Source of the DNA: Faecalispora anaeroviscerum
Lineage (GTDB): Bacteria; Bacillota; Clostridia; Oscillospirales; Acutalibacteraceae
NCBI RefSeq assembly: GCF_947568225.1
Contig: NZ_CANOOQ010000001.1
Coordinates: 2,170,001 to 2,234,000 of the forward strand
Length of the DNA: 64,000 bases
Reading direction: 5' to 3'
A model generated the notes under the pieces. It was not told where the DNA came from and did no database searches. It saw nothing but the letters and a program-made list of their open reading frames with translations. Shown here one piece after another: positions 32,811 to 43,201 of this stretch. The position numbers and the translations under genes are program-made. Each line of letters starts with the position of its first letter. The first letter of the stretch is position 1.

Positions 32811-34970
32811 ATGAATCGCTTCAAGGGCTTGTCCCGTTATGTTTTCTGTATTGTGGTCATCACGGCGGCATTCGCCGTGTACGGCCTGCGCCTGATCAAC
32901 TGGCAGATCATTAACGGCGCCTACTGGCTGAATGTTTCTACCCGCACCAACACCTCGTCGGTCAAAATGACAGCTGCCCGCGGCGAAATTCTGGACCGCA
33001 AGGGCAACGCGCTCGCGGTGAACAAAACCGTGTACGCGATTGTGTTCGATAAGTCCTCCATGACAAAGGCCACGCAGAACAAAACGATTCTTCAGCTTGT
33101 TTCCCTGCTCGAAAAGCGTGGGGAAACCTGGGTGGACGAGCTGCCGATTCAGGTAACGGCCGCTGGAGCGTATGAGTTTATTTCGGGTCGAGACTCCGAC
33201 GTATCGGCTCTCATCAAGCATTTACGCCTGAACACCTACGCCACCGCCGAGCAGTGCGTCCTCCAGATGAAAAAGGACTACGAATGCGACGGCTACTCCC
33301 CAAACCAAACGCGCGCCATTCTCTCGGTGCGCTATAATATGGACAGTTCGGGCTTCTCCGTTTCCACTCCGTACACCTTCGCTACGGGCGTTTCAAGCGA
33401 TACCGTCGGCATCATCAGCGAAAACTCGCAGAACCTGCCCGGCGCCATGGTTGAGGTAACCACCGTGCGCGATTACCCCGACGGCACGGTTGCTCCGCAC
33501 GTTCTGGGCACGCTGGGTTCCATTTCGCAGGAGGAATACGCCGAAGAAAAGAAACAGGGAAATACGTACAGCCTGGATAATCTGGGCGGCTATGCTTATA
33601 ATGATTCCATCGGCAAAAGCGGCGTGGAGTCTTATTTTGAAAAATACCTTCGAGGTACAAACGGCCTGAAGGTGATTGAAACCACGCGCACCGGGGCCGT
33701 GGCCTCCAGCGCGGTGACGCAGGCACCGGTTGCGGGCGATTCGATTTACCTTACCATTGACAAGAACCTTCAAAAGGTAGCGCAGGTTTCCCTTGCAAAC
33801 AATGTAAAAAATGCACAGACCGAGGGGAAGAACGGCGGCAGCAAGGGCGGGGCGGACTGTACTGCGGGCGGCGCTGTGGTGCTGAACATCAAAGATAACT
33901 CCGTGCTGGCAGCGGCAACGTTCCCCAACTACGATATGAACCAGTACAACAGCAATCCTTCCTATGTATCTGGCTTGTTTCAAGATAAGACAAAGCCGAT
34001 GTATGACCGTGCGCTGGTCGGCTCGTTCATGCCCGGCTCGTCGTTTAAACCGGTGGTTGCTTCGGCGGCTCTGCAGGAGGGAGTCATCACCGCCTCCTCT
34101 ACCGTGACCTGCCACCGCGTGTATACCTTCTGGGACGACTACCAGCCAACGTGCATGGGCTACCACGGCACCATTAACGTGATTACCGCACTGCAGAAAT
34201 CCTGCAACATTTTCTTCTACGATACCGGGCGTCGCCTCGGCATCGACACGCTCGATCTGTACGCCAAGCGCTTTGGCCTCGGGCAGAAGACCGGCATTGA
34301 GATCAACGAGGGCGCGGGCGTTCTCTCCAGCCCGCAGGTGCGCGTTGCGGCCGGGGGTGTATGGAACGGCGGCGATGTGGTGCAGGCCGCGATTGGTCAG
34401 GCTGACAACTCCTTTACTCCTTTGCAGCTGGCTACCTATGTCGCAACGCTCGTCAACGACGGCACTCGCCTGAAAACACACCTCATCAGCAAAATCACCG
34501 ACTACAACCGTGACAAGGTTATTATGCAGAACGACCCGAATTCCCCCACGGTGGTCGACAACGTAGGTGTTTCTAAGGAAAATCTTGAAACCGTGAAAAA
34601 GGGCATGCGAGCCGTCACCAGCGCCGGAGGAACCGCCTCCTCGTTCGCGAATTACGGCATCGCCGTGGCTGCTAAAACCGGTACCGCACAGGTGCCGCCC
34701 CATTCTGACAATGTGGTGTTCGTGGGCTTTGCCCCGTACGACAATCCCGAAATTGCCGTGGCGGTCGTGCTGGAATACGGCGCATACAGCAAATACTCCA
34801 CTGCAGTCGCGCGCGATCTTTTCGATGCGTATTTCTTCGGTAAAACCGTGGATGCTTCCGGGAATCTGGTGTTCCCCGCAAAAAAGGATACGACCACGTC
34901 CTCCGGCACTACGTCTGGAACTACTTCGGGAGTCTCGTCAAATGCGTCGTCTGAGCGCGCCGCAGGCTGA
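32811..34970 (+). CDS. mrdA: Class B penicillin-binding protein 2 (elongasome transpeptidase)
   Basis: The 719-residue protein has an N-terminal membrane anchor (about 9-30), the pedestal beginning with RGEILDRKGNALAVNK, and a transpeptidase domain with SSFK (nucleophile Ser near 410), SCN (near 463) and KTG (near 622). The C-terminal 30 residues are a Thr/Ser/Gly tail similar in style to that of MreC. It cross-links peptidoglycan during side-wall growth. The Shine-Dalgarno CAGGAGG lies before the ATG. No rodA glycosyltransferase partner follows. Confidence 0.93.
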   Translation: MNRFKGLSRYVFCIVVITAAFAVYGLRLINWQIINGAYWLNVSTRTNTSSVKMTAARGEILDRKGNALAVNKTVYAIVFDKSSMTKATQNKTILQLVSLLEKRGETWVDELPIQVTAAGAYEFISGRDSDVSALIKHLRLNTYATAEQCVLQMKKDYECDGYSPNQTRAILSVRYNMDSSGFSVSTPYTFATGVSSDTVGIISENSQNLPGAMVEVTTVRDYPDGTVAPHVLGTLGSISQEEYAEEKKQGNTYSLDNLGGYAYNDSIGKSGVESYFEKYLRGTNGLKVIETTRTGAVASSAVTQAPVAGDSIYLTIDKNLQKVAQVSLANNVKNAQTEGKNGGSKGGADCTAGGAVVLNIKDNSVLAAATFPNYDMNQYNSNPSYVSGLFQDKTKPMYDRALVGSFMPGSSFKPVVASAALQEGVITASSTVTCHRVYTFWDDYQPTCMGYHGTINVITALQKSCNIFFYDTGRRLGIDTLDLYAKRFGLGQKTGIEINEGAGVLSSPQVRVAAGGVWNGGDVVQAAIGQADNSFTPLQLATYVATLVNDGTRLKTHLISKITDYNRDKVIMQNDPNSPTVVDNVGVSKENLETVKKGMRAVTSAGGTASSFANYGIAVAAKTGTAQVPPHSDNVVFVGFAPYDNPEIAVAVVLEYGAYSKYSTAVARDLFDAYFFGKTVDASGNLVFPAKKDTTTSSGTTSGTTSGVSSNASSERAAG

Positions 34971-35059
34971 CCGATTTGCCCCACCCCTGACGCTGTGTTC
35001 TATTTTTTTGAGTAATTTATGAATTGTTACCATTGTCCTTCAAAATTTGAAAAAAATCT

Positions 35060-35088
35060 TTGACGGAGATTCACAATTGTGTTAGTAT
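35060..35088 (+). promoter_or_regulatory. Promoter of the minD-like gene
   Basis: TTGACG (35060-35065), 17 bp, TAGTAT (35083-35088), 21 bp before the start codon. Confidence 0.65.
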
Positions 35089-35108
35089 TGTAAGCGAGGA
35101 AGTGACTT

Positions 35109-35852
35109 ATGGGAGCGGTAACTGTAATCACGTCCGGCAAGGGCGGCGTTGGAAAATCCACCGTCTGTGCCGGTTTGGGACGAGCTCTAGCTGAGCGGCG
35201 GCGCCGGGTTCTGCTGATCGACGGTGATGCCGGGCTGCGCAGTCTGGACCGCATGCTCGCTCTGGATGATCAGGTGATGTTCGATGTTTCCGACGTGGTT
35301 TCCGGCTCCTGCGAGCCGATTCGGGCCATTTACGAATGCGGTGTGCCGGGGCTGTACCTGATGCCTGCACCGTACCGGGAGGAAAGCATTGTTCCGCCCC
35401 ATTTGATGCGGCAGCTGGTACCGATTCTTGCACGGTACTACGATCATGTTCTGATTGACTGCCCCGCCGGGCTGGGCGCAGGATTTGAATCGGCCGCAGC
35501 CGCGGCGCAGAGATCCCTTGTGGTGGCGACACCCGACCCGCTCTGCCTGCGCGGCAGCGACAAGGTGCGGCTGCTGCTTACACAGGCAGGCATTTCGTCC
35601 CAGAGGCTGGTTCTAAATCGGTTTCATTACAAAAACTTTGTAAAATCCGGCTTGTTCCACGATCTGGACAACGTAATTGACTCAGCGGGAATCCGGCTGA
35701 TCGGCATTGTTCCGGAAGACCCGGAAACCGCCGCCGCGTTTACCGGCGGCAAACCAGTTTCACCCTATTTTTCAGCAATGCAGGCCTTTCACCGCCTGGC
35801 AGCCCGGTTGGAAGGGGAATCGGTTCCCTTGGCCAGGCTGGAAAAGCTGTAA
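35109..35852 (+). CDS. minD: MinD-like septum-site-determining ATPase lacking the membrane-targeting tail
   Basis: The 247-residue protein carries the deviant Walker A motif GKGGVGKST (10-18), the Walker A' region LIDGDAGLRSLDRML and Walker B-like HVLIDCPAGLG. MinD positions the division site together with MinC. The sequence ends at ARLEGESVPLARLEKL, just where family members usually continue into an amphipathic membrane-targeting helix. Reading one frame over from the stop region gives a hydrophobic/basic stretch (KFIAAMILIKFRRRR), so an old frameshift is possible. No minC or minE is adjacent. Confidence 0.8.
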   Translation: MGAVTVITSGKGGVGKSTVCAGLGRALAERRRRVLLIDGDAGLRSLDRMLALDDQVMFDVSDVVSGSCEPIRAIYECGVPGLYLMPAPYREESIVPPHLMRQLVPILARYYDHVLIDCPAGLGAGFESAAAAAQRSLVVATPDPLCLRGSDKVRLLLTQAGISSQRLVLNRFHYKNFVKSGLFHDLDNVIDSAGIRLIGIVPEDPETAAAFTGGKPVSPYFSAMQAFHRLAARLEGESVPLARLEKL

Positions 35853-35903
35853 ATTCATCGCAGCAATGATTCTAATTAAATTCAGACGAAGGAGGATTAA
35901 GCA

Positions 35904-36308
35904 TTGAATATTGCATTGATTGCCCACGACGCCAAAAAGGAACTGATGGTTCAGTTCTGCATCGCTTACTGCGGGGTACTGAGCCGACACAGTCTGTGCG
36001 CGACAGGCACCACAGGTAAGCTGGTATCGGAGGCCACGGGGCTGAGTATTCAGCGCTTTTTAAGCGGAGCGCAGGGCGGCGACCAGCAGATCGCGGCACG
36101 GATTTCGTATAATGAAGTAGATCTTCTTCTGTTTTTCCGTGATCCCCTGAATCCGAAGCCACATGAACCGAACGATATGAATCTGCTAAGCTTGTGCGAC
36201 ATGCACAATATCCCCGTAGCCACCAACATTGCCACCGCAGAGGTTCTTATCCACGGTCTGGAGCGTGGTGACCTCGACTGGCGCAACATCCTAAATCCGA
36301 AGTACTGA
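35904..36308 (+). CDS. mgsA: Methylglyoxal synthase
   Basis: The 134-residue enzyme converts dihydroxyacetone phosphate to methylglyoxal, a bypass when phosphate is short. The phosphate-binding TGTTG (39-43), SGAQGGDQQIAARI (54-67) with the catalytic Asp, and FFRDPL are visible. It starts at TTG preceded by AAGGAGG, and no ATG fits the family start (MNIALIAHDAKK). It is placed just after minD, as in many Clostridia. A terminator-like hairpin follows. Confidence 0.92.
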   Translation: MNIALIAHDAKKELMVQFCIAYCGVLSRHSLCATGTTGKLVSEATGLSIQRFLSGAQGGDQQIAARISYNEVDLLLFFRDPLNPKPHEPNDMNLLSLCDMHNIPVATNIATAEVLIHGLERGDLDWRNILNPKY

Positions 36309-36338
36309 TCTTGGGGTTTATCTCTATTCAGGTAGTAT

Positions 36339-36371
36339 CCCTCGCTCTCAGCGGAGCGGGGGGTTTTGTTT
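36339..36371 (+). terminator. Terminator after mgsA
   Basis: CCCTCGCTC pairs with GAGCGGGG, followed by GGTTTTGTTTT. A further small CCCGCC-TAA-GGCGGG hairpin is at 36379-36393 in the hisS leader. Confidence 0.7.
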
Positions 36372-36417
36372 TAACTCGCCCGCCTAAGGCGGGAACAGAA
36401 AATAAGGAGTGTTTTTT

Positions 36418-37716
36418 ATGGCATTATTGGTTCAGGGACCCAAAGGCACACAGGATCTTCTGCCCGAACAGACTGCGCGCTGGCAGGTGGTAGAGCAGGT
36501 GATGCGCGAAGAGGCGTCGCTGTATGGCTATGGCGAAATCCGCACCCCTGTTTTTGAGCATACGGAGCTGTTTCAGCGCTCGGTAGGCGAAACCACCGAT
36601 GTGGTTCAAAAAGAGATGTACACATTTAACGATAAAGGCGGGCGCTCCATTACTCTGCGTCCTGAAGGCACCGCGGGCGCGGTACGCGCACTGCTTGAGC
36701 ATGCACTTTACAACGACGGCCTGCCGGTAAAACTCTTTTATTTTACCTCGTGCTATCGTTATGAGAAACCGCAGGCAGGCCGTCTGCGCGAGTTCCACCA
36801 ATTCGGCGTGGAGGCCTTCGGCTCCGCCGACCCCATTGCCGACGCGGAAACCATTCTGCTCGGCAAGTCGATCTTCGACCGCCTCGGACTGCGCGGCTAC
36901 ACCATCGAGATCAACTCCATCGGCTGCCCCGAATGCCGCGCCAAATACCACAAGGCGCTGAGGGACTATTTCACGGCGTCCATCGACGAGCTGTGCGATA
37001 CCTGCAAGGACCGCCTGGACCGCAACCCCATGCGCATTTTGGACTGTAAAAACCCGCCCTGCGCGGAGGTGGCAAAGGGCGCACCCATTATGCTCGATTA
37101 CCTGTGCGACGACTGCCGCGAGCATTTTGACGGCGTGAAGGGCTACCTGGATGACGCCGGCGTAAAATACGAAGTAAACCCCACCATCGTGCGCGGACTG
37201 GATTACTACACCCGCACGGTATTTGAATTTGTGTCGAATGACCTCGGCTCGCAGAGCACCTTCTGCGGCGGCGGGCGCTACGACGGCCTGGTGGCCGAAA
37301 TGGGCGGCAAGCCCCTGCCCGCGCTTGGCTATGCAATCGGCCTGGAGCGCGTGATGATGATTCTGCAGGCGCAGGGCATCGAGCTGCCCGTGCAGTCTCA
37401 GTGCGAGCTGTTTATCGCCGCCCTTGGCGAGGCCGCGCAGAAAAGTGCGTTCGGCCTTACCCGCCGCATGCGTGAATGCTCTGTGTTTGCGCAGTTCGAT
37501 TCCTGCGCGCGCAGCTTGAAGGCACAGATGAAATACGCCGACAAAATCGGCGCGGCCTACACGCTGGTGCTGGGCGACGATGAGCTGCAGAGCGGACGCG
37601 GCAAGCTGAAGAACATGAAAACAGGCGAGCTGACCGAAATTTCTCTGAACGAGGAAACCTTTGCGTCGGAGTTCCTGGCGGCCACCACGGCGGTCGGCGC
37701 GGACTCCTCTATTTGA
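36418..37716 (+). CDS. hisS: Histidyl-tRNA synthetase
   Basis: The 432-residue class II synthetase charges tRNA-His. It opens with LVQGPKGTQDLLP and shows motif 2 (YRYEKPQAGRLREFHQFG), the histidine A signature VRGLDYYTRTVFE and motif 3 (PALGYAIGLERVMM), followed by the anticodon-binding domain. The ATG chosen has AAGGAG eight bases upstream; a GTG three codons earlier lacks proper spacing. Paired with aspS, a very common arrangement in Firmicutes. Confidence 0.96.
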   Translation: MALLVQGPKGTQDLLPEQTARWQVVEQVMREEASLYGYGEIRTPVFEHTELFQRSVGETTDVVQKEMYTFNDKGGRSITLRPEGTAGAVRALLEHALYNDGLPVKLFYFTSCYRYEKPQAGRLREFHQFGVEAFGSADPIADAETILLGKSIFDRLGLRGYTIEINSIGCPECRAKYHKALRDYFTASIDELCDTCKDRLDRNPMRILDCKNPPCAEVAKGAPIMLDYLCDDCREHFDGVKGYLDDAGVKYEVNPTIVRGLDYYTRTVFEFVSNDLGSQSTFCGGGRYDGLVAEMGGKPLPALGYAIGLERVMMILQAQGIELPVQSQCELFIAALGEAAQKSAFGLTRRMRECSVFAQFDSCARSLKAQMKYADKIGAAYTLVLGDDELQSGRGKLKNMKTGELTEISLNEETFASEFLAATTAVGADSSI

Positions 37717-37771
37717 CGGAGTCGCTCTTTTTTACTATAATAAAAGGTAGTTATTCCCAAAGCATGGAAGC

Positions 37772-37809
37772 CCTTCCTTTCTTTTCCCGCCCTCAGCGGG
37801 GAAAGAAAG
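37772..37809 (+). other. Intercistronic hairpin between hisS and aspS
   Basis: CCTTTCTTTTCCCGC pairs with GCGGGGAAAGAAAGG around loop CCTCA. No T-run follows, so it may act as an RNA-processing or stability element rather than a terminator. Confidence 0.55.
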
Positions 37810-37885
37810 GAAGAATTAGCCGCTTGAACGGCATATTTTATACAAGAAATTGGCAGGCACAGCCTGAGGATAGAGGAACGATACC

Positions 37886-39682
<1,797 letters not shown>

Positions 39683-39812
39683 TTTTTGTGCCCCGCGGTT
39701 TTACGCCGGGTTGTACGAATGGGGTCTTCTGGTTGCAGTTCACCCAGTGAATCCCAAACGGCACCCAGAGTCGAAGCCCACTTTTTCATCAGCCGGCAAA
39801 GAAACCTTTTTC

Positions 39813-39845
39813 AACGCCGTTCTGTACCAGAGCGGCGTTTTTTTA
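39813..39845 (+). terminator. Terminator of hisS-aspS
   Basis: AACGCCG (39813-39819) pairs with CGGCGTT (39833-39839), followed by seven T residues. Confidence 0.85.
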
Positions 39846-39932
39846 CTGAAACCAAAATTTTTTCCTTTTTTTTCTTGAACTGTGCAATAAAACGGCACGG
39901 AATTTCATTATTCTAACAGAGGGAGTTTCTAT

Positions 39933-40502
39933 ATGGTGACTGGAAACGGAAACGGGAACCATCAATCATATCAAGCCCCCACAGACCAACTCATGCGGCA
40001 GGTTGCCGCGGGGGAGGATCAGGCCTTCGCTCAGCTTTATCTGAGTACGCAGCACGCGGTTTATGCATTGCTGCTCTCACTGGTCAAAAACCCCGCAACC
40101 GCTGAGGATCTGATGCAGGATACTTATCTTAGCATCCGTCAGTCCGTGGGTACTTATATCCCTCAGGGCAAGCCGATGGCGTGGATCTTTACCATTGCCA
40201 AAAACCTTGCCTATCAGGAGCTGCGCCGCGCCAATAAACAGGGAGCCGAAAATTTCGATGATCATGAGGATGCCTCCGGCGAAGATAATATTTCGCAGGC
40301 GATCGACAACATCGTTTTAAAAAGCGCTCTGACCATTTTGGAGGAACGGGAACGCAAAATTGTGCTGCTGCACGTGGCCGCCGGGATGAAATTCGTTGAG
40401 ATTGCATCCCTGACGGAAACACCGCTTGGCACGGTCTTATCTTCCTATCACCGTGCGATGCGCAAGCTCCAGAAATCCGTCCGAGAGGGGGCAGTTCAAT
40501 GA
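39933..40502 (+). CDS. ECF-type RNA polymerase sigma factor
   Basis: The 189-residue protein has sigma region 2 (about 20-90: DQAFAQLYLSTQHAVYALLLSL...AEDLMQDTYLSIRQS...PMAWIFTIAKNLAYQELRR) and region 4 (about 125-183: LTILEERERKIVLLHVAAGMKFVEIASLTETPLGTVLSSYHRAMRKL). It would direct transcription of a stress or envelope regulon. Its stop overlaps the start of a membrane protein with an RsgI-like domain, the predicted anti-sigma partner. GAGGGAG is upstream. I cannot identify the promoter it recognises. Confidence 0.88.
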   Translation: MVTGNGNGNHQSYQAPTDQLMRQVAAGEDQAFAQLYLSTQHAVYALLLSLVKNPATAEDLMQDTYLSIRQSVGTYIPQGKPMAWIFTIAKNLAYQELRRANKQGAENFDDHEDASGEDNISQAIDNIVLKSALTILEERERKIVLLHVAAGMKFVEIASLTETPLGTVLSSYHRAMRKLQKSVREGAVQ

Positions 40503-41785
40503 ACCGATCTGAGCTGAAGCAATCGCTCAAATTCGCTGTTCTGCAATCCACCCCGGACTTATTGCCTACTCTTCTGCCGGGCTACTCGGTAGAAGAAATC
40601 TCTTTGCCGTCTTCGGCGGCAGAGGAAGCCCTTTGCGGAATCAACCAAACGACTGTGCCGAGAAAAAGGCCCCAATTTCAGATTGCATGCGTCATGGCAG
40701 CCGTGTGTCTTGTGTTTTTGAGCGTCTTTTACCTGGCACAGCCGAAGGTGAATTCCATCGTCAGTATTGACGTGAATCCCAGCATAGAGCTAACTATTGA
40801 TCAGAATGACCGGGTCATCCAGTCAAAGGCATCCAATGATGACGCGGCCGCAATTTTGAAGAATATGAATCTGCGGGATAAGGATCTGCAGGAGGCCACC
40901 GGCACAATCGTGAATCAGCTGCTGGAAAAAGGCTACCTGACAAAGAACAGTACAGACAATGCGATCCTAATCTCCGTAGCAAGCCGGAATGGGCAAAACC
41001 CAACACAGCTGCAGGAAAAAATGGCGGACGGTATTGAAAACGTCCTGAAAGAGAATAATGCCAGCGCTACGGTGCTGCGCCAAACGGATACTTTATCGGA
41101 CGATCTTCAAAAATTCGCCAGCCAAAACAGCGTTTCTCTCGGTAAAGCGGACCTGGTCCGCAAGCTGACGGAACAGGATTCTTCTCTTGACGCGGCGGCT
41201 CTTTGTAAAATGTCGCTGAAAGATCTGAATGCGCTGATGGAAAGCAAACAGCTTGAAGTCAGCGGACTGGTGGTAGGCGAGGAAGGCGGTTCTTCCGCTT
41301 CTTCCGGCCAGCCTGGCAAAGATCCCTCTTCCTCCGGCCAGGAGAGCTCCACTCCGGAAGGCAATACGGGCGGTTCACAGACAGAAGAACCCTTTGGGTC
41401 GGGAACGACCTCCAAAAATTCTTCGTCTTCGAAGCCGCAGTCGCATGCTTCTTCCGAAAACGGCGCAACCTCCGGCGAAGAGGGAGAGAGCTCCGTATCC
41501 AGCGACGATCCGATTTACGATCCGCCGGATATTGACGACATGGAAGATCCCGACGGCGTGCCGTCTTATCCATTCGACGAAGTTTCTTCTGCCGTAGAAA
41601 GCAGCAGCCAGAGTTCTTCCAGCAAGAGCTCCAGCAGCGAAAGTTCGCAAGCTACTTCTTCGGGCAGCAGCTCTTCTTCGTCCGCAGTGGAACACAGCGC
41701 CCCGAGCTCTTCCGAAAAAGCGTCTTCCAGCCATTCTTCTTCCGCGTCCGGTGATTCCTCTCAGAAAACCGGTTCCTCTGATTAA
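40499..41785 (+). CDS. RsgI-like transmembrane anti-sigma factor with serine-rich outer tail
   Basis: The 428-residue protein has a short cytosolic N terminus (1-58), one membrane segment (about 61-80), and immediately outside it the RsgI-type motif VNSIVSIDVNPSIELTIDQN (84-103). A mixed helical region (105-260) and about 165 residues extremely rich in Ser, Glu and Pro follow. It starts inside the sigma gene (4-bp overlap), so it is expected to bind that sigma factor and sense an extracellular signal. Its pairing with an ECF-class rather than SigI-class sigma factor is notable. No carbohydrate-binding module is visible at the C terminus, unlike many clostridial RsgI proteins. Confidence 0.8.
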   Translation: MNRSELKQSLKFAVLQSTPDLLPTLLPGYSVEEISLPSSAAEEALCGINQTTVPRKRPQFQIACVMAAVCLVFLSVFYLAQPKVNSIVSIDVNPSIELTIDQNDRVIQSKASNDDAAAILKNMNLRDKDLQEATGTIVNQLLEKGYLTKNSTDNAILISVASRNGQNPTQLQEKMADGIENVLKENNASATVLRQTDTLSDDLQKFASQNSVSLGKADLVRKLTEQDSSLDAAALCKMSLKDLNALMESKQLEVSGLVVGEEGGSSASSGQPGKDPSSSGQESSTPEGNTGGSQTEEPFGSGTTSKNSSSSKPQSHASSENGATSGEEGESSVSSDDPIYDPPDIDDMEDPDGVPSYPFDEVSSAVESSSQSSSSKSSSSESSQATSSGSSSSSSAVEHSAPSSSEKASSSHSSSASGDSSQKTGSSD

Positions 41786-41849
41786 ATCGGGAGCCTCTTC
41801 GCAAATAGCTTCCTCCCGGGATATAGGCTTAAGATTCCGGTACAGCGAA

Positions 41850-41887
41850 AAAAAGCCCCGCCCTTTTAAAAGGGCGGGGCTTTTTTT
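41850..41887. terminator. Bidirectional terminator
   Basis: Perfect 18-bp stem AAAAAGCCCCGCCCTTTT and its complement, flanked by A- and T-runs; serves the sigma/anti-sigma operon and the convergent small RHH gene. Confidence 0.92.
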
Positions 41888-42044
41888 ATTCGATTTTACC
41901 ATGCTGCTTTTCATATTGCTCCACGCAGTCTCGAATTAGAATTAGAATCTGGCTGTTCGCGGAACGCCCCTCATAATCTGCCACAACGTGCAGTTTGTTT
42001 AGCAGTTCTTCATCAATCCGAATAGAAAGACTTTTTATAGCCAT
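41886..42044 (-). CDS. Ribbon-helix-helix (Arc/CopG-like) DNA-binding protein
   Basis: The 52-residue protein MAIKSLSIRIDEELLNKLH... has the RHH pattern: a short N-terminal strand (KSLSIRID), helix A (EELLNKLHVVADYEG), the S/N-x-N turn (RSANSQ) and helix B (ILILIRDCVEQYEKQ). Such proteins are dimeric repressors or antitoxins. GAGGTG is seven bases before the ATG. The stop codon lies in the T-run of the terminator at 41850-41887. It is divergently arranged with the 58-residue protein gene at 42158, across an AT-rich promoter region. No toxin is recognisable next to it. Confidence 0.75.
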   Translation of the reverse strand: MAIKSLSIRIDEELLNKLHVVADYEGRSANSQILILIRDCVEQYEKQHGKIE

Positions 42045-42074
42045 AATTTCACCTCAAAATAAATATATAGTATG

Positions 42075-42103
42075 TTTATTTTATGGCTTTTTTATGCTAT
42101 AAT
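42075..42103 (+). promoter_or_regulatory. Promoter of the 58-residue protein gene
   Basis: TTTATT (42075-42080), 17 bp, TATAAT (42098-42103), in the divergent region with the RHH gene. Confidence 0.6.
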
Positions 42104-42157
42104 ACGACATATAGATATAAAACATGTTTAAAATGTATTTATTGGAGGTCGTTTTAG

Positions 42158-42334
42158 ATGCCGGACTACAAAGAGTTATATTTGAAAATGGCGCGCGCCT
42201 CGGAACAGGCCGTATGTACACTGATTCAGGCACAGCTAGAGTGTGAAGAGTGTTATCTCTCTTCTTGTGAAGCAAATCTTACAATGGTTCCCTTTTCTGT
42301 GGAGAAAGAAGAAGAGGATAAACTGGAAAGATAG
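42158..42334 (+). CDS. Small acidic protein of unknown function
   Basis: The 58-residue product (MPDYKELYLKMARASEQAVC...) is mostly helical, has Cys residues in LECEECYLSSCE, and an acidic/basic C terminus (VEKEEEDKLER). Short proteins with a similar start, an xxYKxLYxKMxxAxExAI pattern and CEExY in the middle, are common in Firmicutes genomes and often lie near mobile DNA, but their role is unknown. GGAGG lies eleven bases before the ATG and a good promoter precedes it. Downstream is a copy of the modular repeat. Confidence 0.65.
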   Translation: MPDYKELYLKMARASEQAVCTLIQAQLECEECYLSSCEANLTMVPFSVEKEEEDKLER

Positions 42335-42361
42335 ATCGTTTGTGAGGAAACAAATTTTTTT

Positions 42362-42618
42362 CTGCGGGGATTCCCGTGGAAATTCTGCTGGCGCAGGCTT
42401 GCCCCTCATGCCGGGGCGGGCACTTCCTTTCTTGCGAAAAGAAAGGAAGCAAAGATTCGCCAAGGCTCCGCCTTTGGAATCCGTTTTGGGAAACGGATTC
42501 GGCGAGTGCTGCCTCCAGCCACCGGGAAGGCGCTCCATTGAAAATGCCCACTCTCCGAGCTTCATCTGAATATAAGTCTTGCTGTTCCGTCTGTCGGCGG
42601 GCATTTTCAAAGCGCTCT
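42362..42618 (+). repeat. Modular palindromic repeat, copy D
   Basis: Forward copy starting CGGGGATTCCCG, then the TTCTGCTGGCGCAGG core, the CTTCCTTTC/GAAAGGAAG hairpin, and the GAAAATGCCC...GGGCATTTTC module ending AAAGCGCTCTCATTGGCTT. Very similar to copies B, C and F. Confidence 0.8.
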
Positions 42619-42726
42619 CATTGGCTTACAGAAACTGCTTTCTGTGAGCAGAGCGGTTCTTTTTTGTTTTTGCGGGCATCTAAGCTTTCTTACGCACAAG
42701 CTGCGCGCACAGGCTTGTTCCTGTGC

Positions 42727-43013
42727 GGAAAATTCCCTCCAGAGCGGGAGCTCCTCCCGGTTTCCAAAGGCAGAGCCTTTGGTCGTTGAGAGGGGATCCA
42801 AGGGGAGAGAATCGAAACTCTCCCCTTGGAAGGCCTTTGCTTCCTTTCGTCCTTTCACGAAAGGAAGTGCCCGCCCCGGCATGAGGGGCATGGCTCTGCG
42901 CCAGCAGAATTTCCATGGGAAATCCCCGCGGGAAAAACACAGATTCTCTTTCGAGAATAGGGTATGCTCGCCCGAGCCCGAGGGGCAAGCCTGCGCCAGC
43001 AAAATTTCAGCGC
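42727..43013 (-). repeat. Modular palindromic repeat, copy E (inverted variant)
   Basis: The block 42731-42913 (GAGCGGGAGCTCCTCCCGG, TCCAAAGGCAGAGCCTTTGG, AGGGGAGAG...CTCTCCCCT hairpins, CCCGCCCCGGCATGAGGGGC core) is nearly identical to 54672-54842. A partial core (CCCGAGGGGCAAGCCTGCGC) follows at 42978-43000. Confidence 0.8.
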
Positions 43014-43150
43014 GGGAAGCGTAATAAAAAGAGCCCCTCTGTGGAAAGATCATCCATAACCCATCGTTGAATCGAATGTGTTTTCAACTTCTAGTTAACA
43101 ATTTGTTGAAAACCTTCTTGTTCTAAAAATGGCCGTCAAGAAAAAGCGCC

Positions 43151-43179
43151 TTGAAACTGGTACGCTCACATGATATACT
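43151..43179 (+). promoter_or_regulatory. Promoter of the coiled-coil protein gene
   Basis: TTGAAA (43151-43156), 17 bp, TATACT (43174-43179). It lies 23 bp before the GTG start, and rules out an ATG at 43151 as the start. Confidence 0.7.
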
Positions 43180-43201
43180 ACTGCGTAGAGGGGGTGTTGA
43201 A

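Noticed and set aside
41886..42334. RHH protein and 58-residue protein considered as a toxin-antitoxin pair
   Set aside because: They are divergent rather than in one operon, and the 58-residue protein shows no toxin motif.
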